Shown here: positions 28,946 through 41,089 of the stretch, one piece after another
Layout of the letters: each line of letters opens with the position of its first letter
Position numbering within the stretch: the first letter of the stretch is position 1
NCBI RefSeq assembly: GCF_014706615.1
Contig: NZ_CP054877.1
Location: 186,001 to 250,000, forward strand
From: Candidatus Vesicomyosocius sp. SY067_SCS001
Lineage (GTDB): Bacteria; Pseudomonadota; Gammaproteobacteria; PS1; Pseudothioglobaceae
Direction of reading: 5' to 3'
Length of the DNA stretch: 64,000 nt
Made by a program: the position numbers and the translations under genes
Notes under the pieces: model-generated
The model's database searches: none
What the model was told of the DNA's origin: nothing
Seen by the model: the letters and a program-made list of their open reading frames with translations, nothing else

Positions 28946-29234
28946 TTTTTATTTGATTGTAAATAATTTAGAGTGTTTAGTTTATATCAATTCTAGTATT
29001 ATATATGTGATTGCTTGCTAAATCATTCAAAATAAGATTTAAAAATTAAATTATATTATTATGATAATAATGTGAATATAAATGTTGTTGATTGTTATAA
29101 ATTATTTTATTGCTATGAAAGTAAAAATTAGAAGTATTTTTCTAATTGATAAAAATACTATTATTGTTTTTATTAATAATTAGATTAATATAAAAGTACT
29201 AAAATATATACATAATCTATATAAAATATTCGGT

Positions 29235-29852
29235 ATGCAAAGAGGAAAATTTATCACTATTGATGGTGTTGAAGGTGCTGGGAAGAGTACACAAATTGAT
29301 TTTATTTGTAGTTATTTAGCTAAAAAAAATATTAATGTTGTTTTAACGCGTGAACCAGGCGGTACTAAACTGGGCGAGAAAATAAGAGCATTATTATTAA
29401 GTATTGATACCCAGTTAATGGACAATAATACTGAGTTGTTATTAATGTTTGCTGCTAGAAATGAGCATATTAAGACTAAAATTATTCCGGCGCTTAATAA
29501 GGGAGATTGGGTATTAAGCGATCGTTTTACGGATGCTTCGTATGCTTATCAAGGTGATGGTAGAGGTTTGAGTATTGAACGTATTGCACTTTTGGAGCGA
29601 TGGGTATTGCAAGATTTTTCTCCTGATGTAACTTTATTATTAGATGTGCCAGTTGTATTGGGTATGTTACGGATTAAATCTAGAAGCCGTAAGGATAGAA
29701 TTGAACTTGAGACTAATGATTTTTTTAATCGTGTGAGAGCCGGCTATATTAAAAGATCTAAGCAATTTCCTGAACGTATTAAGCTTATTGATGCCTCACA
29801 AACACTTAAGGAAACAACTCAGCAAATTAAAGTTATTTTACAAGCGTTATGA
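29235..29852 (+). CDS. tmk: Thymidylate kinase
   Basis: Phosphorylates dTMP to dTDP. 205 residues; P-loop GVEGAGKS (11-18), the DR(Y/F)-type motif SDRFTDASYAYQG, TREPGGT and a LID segment with RSRKDRIE. The ATG follows 289 bases of non-coding sequence after pabC where mltG would be expected. holB starts inside its last codon (ATGA overlap), the usual tmk-holB coupling. Confidence 0.96.
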   Translation: MQRGKFITIDGVEGAGKSTQIDFICSYLAKKNINVVLTREPGGTKLGEKIRALLLSIDTQLMDNNTELLLMFAARNEHIKTKIIPALNKGDWVLSDRFTDASYAYQGDGRGLSIERIALLERWVLQDFSPDVTLLLDVPVVLGMLRIKSRSRKDRIELETNDFFNRVRAGYIKRSKQFPERIKLIDASQTLKETTQQIKVILQAL

Positions 29853-30862
29853 TGAACCTTCCTTGGCACAAAAATGCATGGTCTAAATTACAAAATATGA
29901 TTGATCAAGATTGCCTACCACATGCATTGTTAATAACAGGTGTTGAAAGGATTGGTAAATTTGAACTTATGCAACAATTAGTTAGCGTTTTGTTAAAGGA
30001 TGATATTATCATTAGAAAAGATAATATTAGATCTAATTTAGATTATCCCGTGTTAATTAGGCGCTCAAATTATCCTAATATGGTTTATTGTCGTGCAGAA
30101 GAAATAGTTGAAAAAAATAAAAACAGATCTATGGATATTCGTATTGATCAAGTACGTGTATTTTGTGATGCTTTGAATAAAACTGCCGATGAATTACAAA
30201 TTGGAGTTATTTTTTACGGAGATCAAATGAATATAGGTGCTGCCAATGGTTTGTTAAAAACTCTTGAGGAACCTAGAAAAAATACGTTAATTATTATTTT
30301 AGCGCATCATGTTGAAAACATGCCAATTACTATTGTATCAAGGTGTCAGAATATACATATTGCTCCGACGTATAGTCAACAAACTTGTCAGTGGCTAATT
30401 GAACATATTGGCAAAACTCAAAAAAAAGATTATAATATTAAACAGCTATTAGAGAGTACGCATGGTGTTCCGTTTAAAGTATTGTCTGATTTGTCTGATG
30501 GTAGTTTTATTCATTATCAGAATTATCAAAACCAGTTGCTTAATATTGTTGCTAATCCATTAATGATAGTACAATTTAAAGATTTTAAGGGTAATGAATT
30601 GGTTATTTTAAATTGTTTGCAAAATATTATTATTGAAGTAATTAGATTAAAAACTGTACATCAAGAAAGTGCTATTACTGAACTTTATCAAGTTATTATA
30701 ACAGTTAAATTTGAATTTTTATTCAAATTTCTTGATGATATTTATCATGCTATTAAACTATTAAAAACCACTGTTAATATTAGCTTATTAATGGATAATA
30801 TTTTAACCGTTTGGTCACATATTGTTCATTTAAAAAAATATCCACAAATTATAAACATGTAA
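29849..30862 (+). CDS. holB: DNA polymerase III delta' subunit
   Basis: Clamp-loader subunit that opens the beta clamp with delta and gamma/tau. 337 residues; PWHKNAWSKLQNMI at the start, the remnant P-loop ITGVERIGKFEL, ANGLLKTLEEP and the SRC motif (SRCQNIHI). Delta' normally carries four zinc-binding cysteines in the first domain (CGHCRGC in E. coli); that segment is shortened here and has none. C-terminal collar domain is divergent but present. Start overlaps tmk by 4 bases. Confidence 0.88.
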   Translation: MMNLPWHKNAWSKLQNMIDQDCLPHALLITGVERIGKFELMQQLVSVLLKDDIIIRKDNIRSNLDYPVLIRRSNYPNMVYCRAEEIVEKNKNRSMDIRIDQVRVFCDALNKTADELQIGVIFYGDQMNIGAANGLLKTLEEPRKNTLIIILAHHVENMPITIVSRCQNIHIAPTYSQQTCQWLIEHIGKTQKKDYNIKQLLESTHGVPFKVLSDLSDGSFIHYQNYQNQLLNIVANPLMIVQFKDFKGNELVILNCLQNIIIEVIRLKTVHQESAITELYQVIITVKFEFLFKFLDDIYHAIKLLKTTVNISLLMDNILTVWSHIVHLKKYPQIINM

Positions 30863-30892
30863 AGATTATTTTTTAATAAAATAGGAGGAGAT

Positions 30893-32179
30893 ATGAATCA
30901 ATCAGAAGTTTTATTCGCACAAGCAAAAACTGTTATTTCTGGTGGAGTGAATTCACCAGTTAGGGCATTTAATGGCGTAGGCGGTAATCCTATTTTCTTT
31001 ACTCGTGGTGAAGGTGCTTATCTTTTTGATGTGGATGATAATAAGTATATTGATTATGTTGCTTCTTGGGGTTCAATGATTTTAGGTCACGCTAATCAAG
31101 AGGTTATGAATGCTATTAGAACTAACTTGGAAAATGGTCTTGGTTTTGGCGCCCCTACTCACATTGAAACAATATTGGCAGAAAAGATATGTGAACTAAT
31201 GCCTTCAATTGAATTGGTTCGTATGGTAAGTTCAGGTACGGAAGCAACTATGAGCGCTATTCGTTTGGCGCGTGGTTATACTGGTAGAGATAAAATTATT
31301 AAATTTGAAGGTTGTTATCATGGACATTCTGATTCATTATTAGTCAAAGCAGGCTCTGCTACTTTAACGTTGGGTGTACCTACTTCACTTGGTGTACCTA
31401 AAGATTTTGCAAAGCACACACTGACTTTGGAATACAATAATATTGATCAAGTATATGAAATACTCAATGAAGTAGGTACTGAAGTGGCTTGTATTATTGT
31501 TGAACCTGTGGCAGGTAATATGAATTGTATTCCACCTATTGATGGTTTTTTGCAGGGTTTACGCAAGTTGTGTGACGAGTATGGGATTATTTTAATTTTT
31601 GATGAAGTTATGACAGGTTTTCGTGTTGCCCTTGGAGGGGCACAAGAATTGTATAACGTAAAACCTGATTTAACAACACTAGGTAAGATTATTGGCGGTG
31701 GTTTACCAGTGGGTATATTCGGTGGTAAGTGTGAAATTATGAAATTTATTGCACCACTAGGACCTATTTATCAAGCAGGAACGCTTTCAGGTAACCCAAT
31801 ATCAATGTCAGCAGGATTGGCAATGTTAAACGTATTATCAAAAGACAAAAATTTTTATACTACTTTAAATATTAAGGTTAAAAAATTAACAAAAGGTTTT
31901 TTAGCTAAGGCTAAGGAAAATAATATTGGTATGACTGCTAATGTTGTGGGCGGTATGTTTGGTTTATTTTTTACGGATGCTAAATCAGTGACTAATTTTA
32001 AAGAAGTCTCTCAGTGTAATGTTAAATTGTTTAAAAGATTCTATCACCTAATGTTGAAAGAGGGAGTGTATATGACACCTTCTGCTTATGAAGCAGATTT
32101 TGTTTCTAGTGCTCATAGCGACATGGACATTCAAAATACTATTGATGCAGCTGGATGTGTATTTGCAAAATTGGTATAA
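30893..32179 (+). CDS. hemL: Glutamate-1-semialdehyde 2,1-aminomutase
   Basis: PLP enzyme giving 5-aminolevulinate for heme and siroheme by the C5 pathway. 428 residues; [32 protein letters not shown] and Lys265 in [14 protein letters not shown], the PLP lysine at the same number as in E. coli. It has an excellent ribosome site (AGGAGGAG) 5 bases before the ATG, the strongest in this region. Thirty bases after holB, then a long spacer. Siroheme supply matters for a dissimilatory sulfite reductase, if present elsewhere. Confidence 0.97.
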   Translation: MNQSEVLFAQAKTVISGGVNSPVRAFNGVGGNPIFFTRGEGAYLFDVDDNKYIDYVASWGSMILGHANQEVMNAIRTNLENGLGFGAPTHIETILAEKICELMPSIELVRMVSSGTEATMSAIRLARGYTGRDKIIKFEGCYHGHSDSLLVKAGSATLTLGVPTSLGVPKDFAKHTLTLEYNNIDQVYEILNEVGTEVACIIVEPVAGNMNCIPPIDGFLQGLRKLCDEYGIILIFDEVMTGFRVALGGAQELYNVKPDLTTLGKIIGGGLPVGIFGGKCEIMKFIAPLGPIYQAGTLSGNPISMSAGLAMLNVLSKDKNFYTTLNIKVKKLTKGFLAKAKENNIGMTANVVGGMFGLFFTDAKSVTNFKEVSQCNVKLFKRFYHLMLKEGVYMTPSAYEADFVSSAHSDMDIQNTIDAAGCVFAKLV

Positions 32180-32750
32180 ATTCTTATGAAGATTGATGTA
32201 GTTGAGTTTTAATTGATTAATACTACTAAGTTATTGGTTAATTTTAGTAACAATATTACTATTTTTAGCTTCGTAAGAAATAACATGACTTAATAAAAAG
32301 TTTATTCATTTAGTGAATTATTATCTAATGATAGAATATTAAGTTATGATATTGATATTATACAAGTTGTAAATTAGGTTATTTTAAGGATAAATTAATA
32401 AGTAAATTACCTAATGAATAATATTTAAACCTATATTTAAATGAGTGGCTACACTATTTGAGTATCTTTTTGATACTAAAAGTAGTCTTGATTAGATATG
32501 AAGATACTTGTATATTTTTCCTTGTTGTGGTTTTAGTATATTTGACGAGTTAATAGGAGTATTAATATTAGTGTGAATAAAAAAAGATAAATGTATTAAA
32601 ATTTTATTGCTAGGTATATTATTTTGATTAGCAGTCATTGCTGGTTTAAAACACTTATATAGTTGGTTGTACTGATCAACAAGATTTAATCCTATTTTGT
32701 CTTATGTATGTGAGATAGTAAAAATACTAAGTAGTGTTATGGAGAATGTA
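32180..32750. other. Gene-free spacer after hemL
   Basis: About 570 bases, AT-rich, stops in all frames. A small hairpin (AGTATC-TTTTT-GATACT, 32461-32477) is the only structure noted. The last 50 bases contain an in-frame ATG at 32697 that would lengthen the next gene, but its ribosome site favours 32751. Confidence 0.55.
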
Positions 32751-33404
32751 ATGGCGCTTGCAATTTTTGATTTAGACAGAACTCTAATTAAGGGTGACAG
32801 TGACTTTCTTTGGGGGGAATTTTTAAGTGAAATTGGTGCTGTTGATGTAAATATTTATCAAAGTAAAAATCAGTATTTTTTTGATCAATATATGCTTAGA
32901 AAATTAGATATTCATGAGTATTTAGAATTTTGTTTAGAACCTTTATCTCAATACTCTATGGAAATATTAAATCAATGGCATCAGCAGTTTATGAATCAAA
33001 AAATTGATCAAATTTTATTACCTAAAGCTCAATTAGTGGTCGATGGACATAAAGAAAAAGGTGACATATTGATGGTGATTACGTCTACCAATCGCTTTGT
33101 TACTGAACCGATTGTGGCTAGATATGGAATTAAGCAGCTACTAGCTACTAATCCTGAAATAAAAGAAGGTCAATATACAGGTAAAGTTAAGGGTGAACCT
33201 TGTTTCCAATTTGGAAAAATTAATCATCTTAATAAGTGGTTAGAAAAAACCGGTGTAAGTATTAAAGGTGCAAGTTTTTATTCAGACTCTTATAATGATT
33301 TACCAATGTTGGAATTAGTAGATTACCCTATTGTTGTTCATGGTGATGATAAACTTAATGTCATTGCAATTGAGAGAGGTTGGAGATGTTTAGATTGGAC
33401 ATAA
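32751..33404 (+). CDS. HAD-IB family phosphatase (SerB-like)
   Basis: Haloacid-dehalogenase phosphatase with motif I DLDRT (Asp7 nucleophile, Asp9), motif II region ITSTNRF and motif III/IV SDSYNDLPML. AIFDLDRTLIKGDSDFLWGE is typical of the HAD-IB subfamily (TIGR01490-type) rather than true SerB; substrates in this group include phosphoserine, histidinol phosphate and lipid phosphates, so none is assigned. ATG at 32751 is chosen because GGAGAATG stands just before it; an in-frame ATG 18 codons earlier lacks a site. 217 residues. Alone, facing tusA-dsrE2. Confidence 0.8.
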   Translation: MALAIFDLDRTLIKGDSDFLWGEFLSEIGAVDVNIYQSKNQYFFDQYMLRKLDIHEYLEFCLEPLSQYSMEILNQWHQQFMNQKIDQILLPKAQLVVDGHKEKGDILMVITSTNRFVTEPIVARYGIKQLLATNPEIKEGQYTGKVKGEPCFQFGKINHLNKWLEKTGVSIKGASFYSDSYNDLPMLELVDYPIVVHGDDKLNVIAIERGWRCLDWT

Positions 33405-33454
33405 TGTTTTTGTTTTTATAAAAATTACGAACTTTGTATTTATTTTAGAAAGCA

Positions 33455-33480
33455 CAAAAGCCTCCTTTCGGAGGCTTTTG
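33455..33480. terminator. Bidirectional terminator between HAD gene and dsrE2
   Basis: Perfect 11-bp stem (33455-33465 with 33470-33480), TTTC loop, GC-rich core GCCTCC/GGAGGC with flanking A and T runs on both sides. Lies midway between two converging genes and can stop both. It is the most GC-rich structure in the window. Confidence 0.85.
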
Positions 33481-33501
33481 TTGATGGGTAAACATGAGTT
33501 A

Positions 33502-34017
33502 TTACATATAAAGGTTATGGTTTGAGTCATTACATTCATCAAAGTAAGTGGCTGCACCTGCAAACTCCACTCCATCAATAAAGTCATTTTTGTTGTAACC
33601 AAATAAATCAACCGTCATTTCACAAGCGATAAATTTAACATCAAATTCCTGACATATGGAACGTAGTTCATCAAGCGTTGCAACCCCGTTTTTCTTCATA
33701 GTTTTCTTCATTAAATAAGTGGCTAAATATTCTGTAAATGGCAATAACCAAAATATATTTGGGATTTTAGGGCTAAAATCAATTTTTTGTAACCATTCCG
33801 GTCCTATAGGTAGTTTCATTGGCATGGCTGGATTACCTATAGGAGATATACGTAATTTAGAAGTGTCTTTTAATAAAAGATTAAGCCCGTAAAAGGTAAA
33901 GAATATGGTAACTTCTTTATCCATTGCAACTCCAGTAGAAGCAATAATGAAAGGTGGAAAGGCCCAATCAAAAGTTCCTTTAGTGGCGATAATAGTCATT
34001 TTTTTATTATCTGACAT
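33502..34017 (-). CDS. dsrE2: DsrE2-type sulfur-relay protein
   Basis: DsrE/DsrF/DrsH-like protein (DsrE_2 family) that in sulfur oxidisers hands sulfane sulfur between TusA and downstream proteins. 171 residues; starts NKKMTIIATKGTFDWAFPP, contains the conserved LPFTEYLATYLMKK region and the active-site candidate Cys132 in FIACEMTVDLFG, with Cys122 nearby. Immediately downstream of tusA (28 bases), the arrangement known from rhd-tusA-dsrE2 clusters. A rhodanese gene is not in the window. Confidence 0.85.
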   Translation of the reverse strand: MSDNKKMTIIATKGTFDWAFPPFIIASTGVAMDKEVTIFFTFYGLNLLLKDTSKLRISPIGNPAMPMKLPIGPEWLQKIDFSPKIPNIFWLLPFTEYLATYLMKKTMKKNGVATLDELRSICQEFDVKFIACEMTVDLFGYNKNDFIDGVEFAGAATYFDECNDSNHNLYM

Positions 34018-34045
34018 AATAATTCTCCTGTAAAATGTTTAGTGT

Positions 34046-34270
34046 TTAAGTCTTTTCAATGGTGAAGATATATTTACCGCTTTCTTCAACAGAGGACATA
34101 AGTTTATTACCTGTTTGATTGCAAAAAGCTTCAATATCTTTTACTGAACCAGCATCAGTTGAAATTACGTCTAAAATCTTGCCTATATCCATTTTAGATA
34201 ATACTTTTTTAGTTTTTAAGATTGGTAATGGGCAGTTTAAGCCTGATGCATCTAAAGTTTCGTCAGCCAT
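34046..34270 (-). CDS. tusA: Sulfur carrier protein TusA
   Basis: Small cytoplasmic sulfur carrier forming a persulfide on one cysteine. 74 residues; the active-site motif CPLP is at 13-16 (ASGLNCPLPILKTKKVLSKM), and the beta-alpha-beta-alpha-beta2 pattern is complete. AAGGAGT ribosome site upstream on the minus strand. Coupled with dsrE2 it probably feeds sulfur into an oxidative dissimilatory pathway (rDsr or sHdr) as well as tRNA thiolation; which one cannot be told from this window. Confidence 0.93.
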   Translation of the reverse strand: MADETLDASGLNCPLPILKTKKVLSKMDIGKILDVISTDAGSVKDIEAFCNQTGNKLMSSVEESGKYIFTIEKT

Positions 34271-35085
34271 TTGTGGACTCCTTATATTTTTTAAAGTTTA
34301 AAATAATATACATATTAGAAATAACTAATAAGATTAGACTATTTTAGTCGTCCATCAGTAAAGAGTCAAATATAATAAGTATATGATTAAATATTTAGTA
34401 ATGTATGTATTGATAATTTTATCCACGTTTAGATTAGATATGTCTTAGTCGTCCTTTTTAAGTTGTTATAAGAGTAATAAGTTTTTATATATTATTTGAG
34501 ACAGCAATTTTGTAGTATCTGTTATTGAAACTCAAGTTTATTTAAAAAAATTAGGATATGAACTTTTTGTTTATAGTGAGAATTCATCTAAGAGTTTTGA
34601 TGTTCTACATGTTGATAGTGTTAATCTTGTTTTTGATTATAAATGGAGGAAGATCTAATAGATACTAAGATAGTATCAAGATCTGGTTTTAGTCCTAAAA
34701 ATATATCATATTTTTTGAAAAATTTAAAGATAATTTATATGTAAATTTTTTCCGTACTTATTATATATTAGCATTAATAGAATTTTTGCTTGTATTGTTA
34801 TTAATATAAGATTTTATATTGGAAATAAAGTACTTAACTATGATGTTTTGGGGAAATAAAAAGTATCAAAATGATAAAACATATTTGATTAACTTTTGTT
34901 ATTAATACGTAACAATTTAACATAGGTATTTACTATCCTCATGAATTATGTAATAGATCTTATAACGACAAGGTAAGTGAGTGTTATTTGTTATCAGTAA
35001 GTAAAGATTATTATTCTAGATCGAAAGATTAATATGATACCTAATAAAGGTATCATAGATTGTTTAGAAAAATTGATAGAGTTAT
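34271..35085. other. Gene-free spacer between tusA and rpiA
   Basis: About 815 bases. It contains the probable frameshifted relic at 34500-34744 and, just past the rpiA stop, an inverted repeat at 35033-35057 (9-bp arms, 7-base loop) that may end rpiA transcripts but has no T-run. Otherwise nothing recognised. Confidence 0.55.
34500..34744 (+). pseudogene. Possible relic of a protein gene, frameshifted
   Basis: Two overlapping open stretches in different frames read like protein: 34500-34658 (FVVSVIETQVYLKKLGYELF… ending DYKWRKI, stop) and 34643-34744 (MEEDLIDTKIVSRSGFSPKN…). The first has the pattern xETxxYLKKLGYExxVYS, reminiscent of the N-terminal fold of family-1 glycosyltransferases (xELAxYLxxLGHEVxV). 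There is no start codon or ribosome site. The family assignment is a guess from pattern; that it is degraded coding sequence is somewhat more likely. Confidence 0.25.
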
Positions 35086-35748
35086 TTAAGTGGTTATTAC
35101 TTTTACGCCATTTGGCGTTCCTAGTAATAAAATATTTGCACCACGATTAGCAAAGAGCCCATTGGTTACTACACCAATAATGCTGTTTAATTTTGTTTCC
35201 ATTGCTTTTGGATTAGTGATTTTTAAGTTCTTAATATCAAGAATAAAATTACCATTATCAGTTATAAAGTTTTTTCTAACTTCAGGCATACCACCAATTT
35301 CTTGGCTTATCTGATTTTTAACATAATTAGTTGCCATTGGAATAACCTCAACAGGTAGTGGAAAACTACCCATAATCGAAACTAATTTTGATTCATCGGC
35401 AATGCAAATAAATTGATGAGCTACTGCTGCAATAATTTTTTCTCGTGTTAGTGCACCACCACCACCTTTGATAAGGTTTAAATCGTTGTCTGATTCATCA
35501 GCACCATCAATGTAAGTTGAAATAGTTTCTACCTTATTAAGGTCAAATACTTTAATACCATGATTTTCTAAACGTTGTGCAGTTGCTTTAGAACTTGCAA
35601 CAGTTCCCTTAATGTTGTTTTTTATAGTGGATAGGGCATCAATAAAAAAATTAGTAGTAGAGCCGGTTCCTACGCCTATAATGGTATTTTTTATTACGTA
35701 CTTGAGCGCTGTTTGTGCCACAGTGAATTTCATTTCGTCTTGAGTCAT
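35086..35748 (-). CDS. rpiA: Ribose-5-phosphate isomerase A
   Basis: Interconverts ribose-5-phosphate and ribulose-5-phosphate; in an autotroph it supplies the Calvin cycle. 220 residues from the ATG at 35748 ([18 protein letters not shown], identical in start position to E. coli); four codons upstream are open but GGAA spacing favours 35748. Motifs [21 protein letters not shown]-like [20 protein letters not shown] and [14 protein letters not shown] are intact. Divergent from rdgB with about 43 bases between starts. Confidence 0.96.
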   Translation of the reverse strand: MTQDEMKFTVAQTALKYVIKNTIIGVGTGSTTNFFIDALSTIKNNIKGTVASSKATAQRLENHGIKVFDLNKVETISTYIDGADESDNDLNLIKGGGGALTREKIIAAVAHQFICIADESKLVSIMGSFPLPVEVIPMATNYVKNQISQEIGGMPEVRKNFITDNGNFILDIKNLKITNPKAMETKLNSIIGVVTNGLFANRGANILLLGTPNGVKVITT

Positions 35749-35791
35749 AATGAGTTCCATGGAATCTAAATATTAGGCTAAATTATACACT

Positions 35792-36382
35792 ATGAAAGAG
35801 ATTATTCTTGCTAGCAATAACCAAGGCAAAATCAAAGAGTTTAACACTATGTTAAGAGGTATTTATAATGTTATATCAATGAAGGATAGGCAGATTAAAG
35901 AGGTTCCAGAAATAGGACTAACCTTTGTTGAAAATGCACTGATTAAAGCACGAAATTCTAGTGAACAGTCTGGGTTACCAGCATTGGCTGATGATTCAGG
36001 TATTGTAATTGATGCATTAGGTGGTAATCCTGGTATTTATTCTGCACGTTATGCGAATTGTCATAGGGATGATGAGGCAAATATTCAAAAAGTATTAATT
36101 GATATGAAGGACATAGCAGATGGTGAGAGAACTGGACGATTTTGGTGTGCGATTGTTTTTGTTGAACATGCTAGTGATCCAACGCCTATTATAATTCAAC
36201 AAAAATGGGAAGGCGAGATATTACGTGAAAAAAGAGGTAATAATGGTTTTGGTTATGACCCAATTTTTTATATACCAATCCATAATTGCACTTCTGCCGA
36301 GCTTTCATCTGTAACAAAAAATAAAATTTCTCACCGAGGAAAGGCTTTATCGACGTTGCTTAAAGTACTCAAAAAAAAATAG
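35792..36382 (+). CDS. rdgB: dITP/XTP pyrophosphatase (RdgB/HAM1)
   Basis: Nucleotide-pool sanitising enzyme hydrolysing dITP and XTP. 196 residues; EIILASNNQGKIKEF at the start, LADDSGIVIDALGGNPG with the catalytic Asp, GNNGFGYDPIFYIP and SHRGKAL at the end. The stop codon TAG shares its last base with the GTG start of hemW, so the two are coupled, an arrangement common in gammaproteobacteria. Confidence 0.96.
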   Translation: MKEIILASNNQGKIKEFNTMLRGIYNVISMKDRQIKEVPEIGLTFVENALIKARNSSEQSGLPALADDSGIVIDALGGNPGIYSARYANCHRDDEANIQKVLIDMKDIADGERTGRFWCAIVFVEHASDPTPIIIQQKWEGEILREKRGNNGFGYDPIFYIPIHNCTSAELSSVTKNKISHRGKALSTLLKVLKKK

Positions 36383-37500
36383 TGGGTTGTATATTAGAAT
36401 TACCGCCATTATCGTTATATATTCATTATCCATGGTGTGTTAAAAAATGTCCTTATTGTGATTTTAATTCTCATGATTGTGATCAACGAAGTGGCTATAT
36501 TGAGTCATTATTAGAAGATCTTAATGAGGACTTAGATTATATTCAAGGTCGTACTATTCAATCTATTTTTTTAGGTGGCGGTACACCTAGTTTAATGAGT
36601 GAGCAAGAACTTTTTAAGTTATTTACTGGTTTAAAAAAGAGGTTGAAATTTGCAAATAATATTGAAATTACGTTAGAAACTAATCCTGGTATTTTTGAGA
36701 CTGAAAAGTTTAAATTATTTAAGCATATTGGTATTAATAGGCTTTCAATTGGTGTGCAGTCTTTTAATGATAAACATCTGAAATCATTGGGTCGTATTCA
36801 TAATGCTGATGAAGCGATTTATGCCTGTGAACAAGCTAATCAGGTTGATTTTAAATGTTTTAATATTGATATTATGTATGGATTAGAGAGACAAACATTA
36901 GATGAATGTTTGTCTGATGTTCATCAAGCTATTAATTTAAAACCTGACCATATTTCTTTTTATCAATTAACTATTGAGCCTAATACTTATTTTGCTAAAT
37001 ATACACCGATTTTGCCAAGTGATGAGGTTATTTGGCAGATGGGTAATATAGGTGTAAGTTTATTAGAAAGAAATGGTTATACTCGCTACGAGGTGTCTGC
37101 TTTTGGAAAAACACCTTCAAAGCATAATTTAAATTATTGGCAATTTGGTGATTATATTGGTATAGGTGCTGGTGCTCATGGTAAAATTACTTTACTAAAG
37201 GAGTTTTTACCGTTTAGAACGATAAAGGCACGTTTGCCAAATGACTATCTAGAAAACAGACAAAAACAAGTTAATCAGATTAAAAATTTAAGTTTTGATT
37301 TTATGCTTAATGCACTGAGGTTAAAACATGGATTTGATTTGAAATTGTTTGAGCTAAGAACAAGGCAACCAATACAAGTAATTGAGTATCAATTAAATAA
37401 GGCCAAAGCACTTGGCTTGTTTGAATTAGATGGCAAGCTGGCGAAACCTAGTAAAAAAGGTTTTGATTTCTTGAATGATTTACAAGCTATTTTTTTATGA
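36382..37500 (+). CDS. hemW: Radical SAM heme chaperone HemW
   Basis: Radical SAM protein related to coproporphyrinogen dehydrogenase but acting as a heme chaperone for respiratory enzymes. 372 residues. The cluster motif is C19-x3-C23-x2-C26 in HYPWCVKKCPYCDFNS, with the following GGGTPSL. C-terminal HemW domain is present (LNALRLKHGFDL). GTG start overlaps the rdgB stop by one base; no separate ribosome site. Relevant partners here are the cytochromes. Confidence 0.93.
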   Translation: MGCILELPPLSLYIHYPWCVKKCPYCDFNSHDCDQRSGYIESLLEDLNEDLDYIQGRTIQSIFLGGGTPSLMSEQELFKLFTGLKKRLKFANNIEITLETNPGIFETEKFKLFKHIGINRLSIGVQSFNDKHLKSLGRIHNADEAIYACEQANQVDFKCFNIDIMYGLERQTLDECLSDVHQAINLKPDHISFYQLTIEPNTYFAKYTPILPSDEVIWQMGNIGVSLLERNGYTRYEVSAFGKTPSKHNLNYWQFGDYIGIGAGAHGKITLLKEFLPFRTIKARLPNDYLENRQKQVNQIKNLSFDFMLNALRLKHGFDLKLFELRTRQPIQVIEYQLNKAKALGLFELDGKLAKPSKKGFDFLNDLQAIFL

Positions 37501-40213
<2,713 letters not shown>

Positions 40214-40217
<4 letters not shown>

Positions 40218-40852
40218 TTAAAGATAATTTAATAAAAGTCCAGTTAAGAATTAATCAGGTTAATCATACTCAGTCTGTTACTTTAGTTGCGGTGAGTAAA
40301 ACTAGATCAGTATATGAGTTACAACAAGCAATTGATGTAGGACAACAGCATTTCGCTGAAAACTATCTTCAAGAAGCACTTATAAAAATTAATCATCTAA
40401 AAGGCCAAAACTTAATTTGGCATTTTATTGGGCCTATTCAGTCAAATAAAACCTTAAAAATTGCCAAAAATTTTGACTGGGTAGATAGTATAGGCCGATT
40501 AAAAATTGCACAAAGACTTAACGATCAACGCCCAAAAAACTTACCTAAATTAAAGGTACTTTTACAAATTAACATTGATAATGAACCTACTAAATCAGGT
40601 GTATTAGTTAGACAAATTGATGAACTAATTACTCATTTTGAAAGTCTAAAAAATCTCACTTTAAGAGGTTTTATGTGTGTTCCAAGTCCTTTTAGCTCAG
40701 CACAAAGTTTTTCTAGAATGGAAAATATTATTAAGAAATATTCTAATTTAGATGTTTTATCGATGGGTATGAGTCATGATTTAGAATTAGCTATTGAGAA
40801 TGGTGCTACTTCTGTACGTATTGGTGCAGATATTTTTGGAAAAAGAACTTGA
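40214..40852 (+). CDS. yggS: PLP homeostasis protein YggS (PLPBP/PROSC)
   Basis: Non-catalytic PLP-binding TIM barrel that buffers pyridoxal phosphate. 212 residues against about 234 in E. coli. PLP lysine Lys29 in LVAVSKTRSVYEL; HFAENYLQEAL, WHFIGPIQSNKT and the closing MGMSHDLELAI…VRIGADIFGKR are family signatures. The start is a TTG that overlaps the pyrK stop (TTGA); no ATG in frame fits. Translation is probably coupled to pyrK. Confidence 0.92.
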
Positions 40853-41089
40853 ATATAATCATTTTTATTGTTAAATGAAGTACTTTATAACTGATTTTAG
40901 AAAAGGAATATGGTTAAAATTTAATGTTTTAGTTTTTATAGAAACACCTAAATTATATTGTAAATGTAGAGTTTTTAAGAATAATTTTTTATTTCTATAA
41001 ATAAACATATTAGATAGATTGTCTTTTTTCTTTTGAAGAATATAAATTTACCTTATTATATTTAAGTTTAAACAAAGTATGATTTTATC

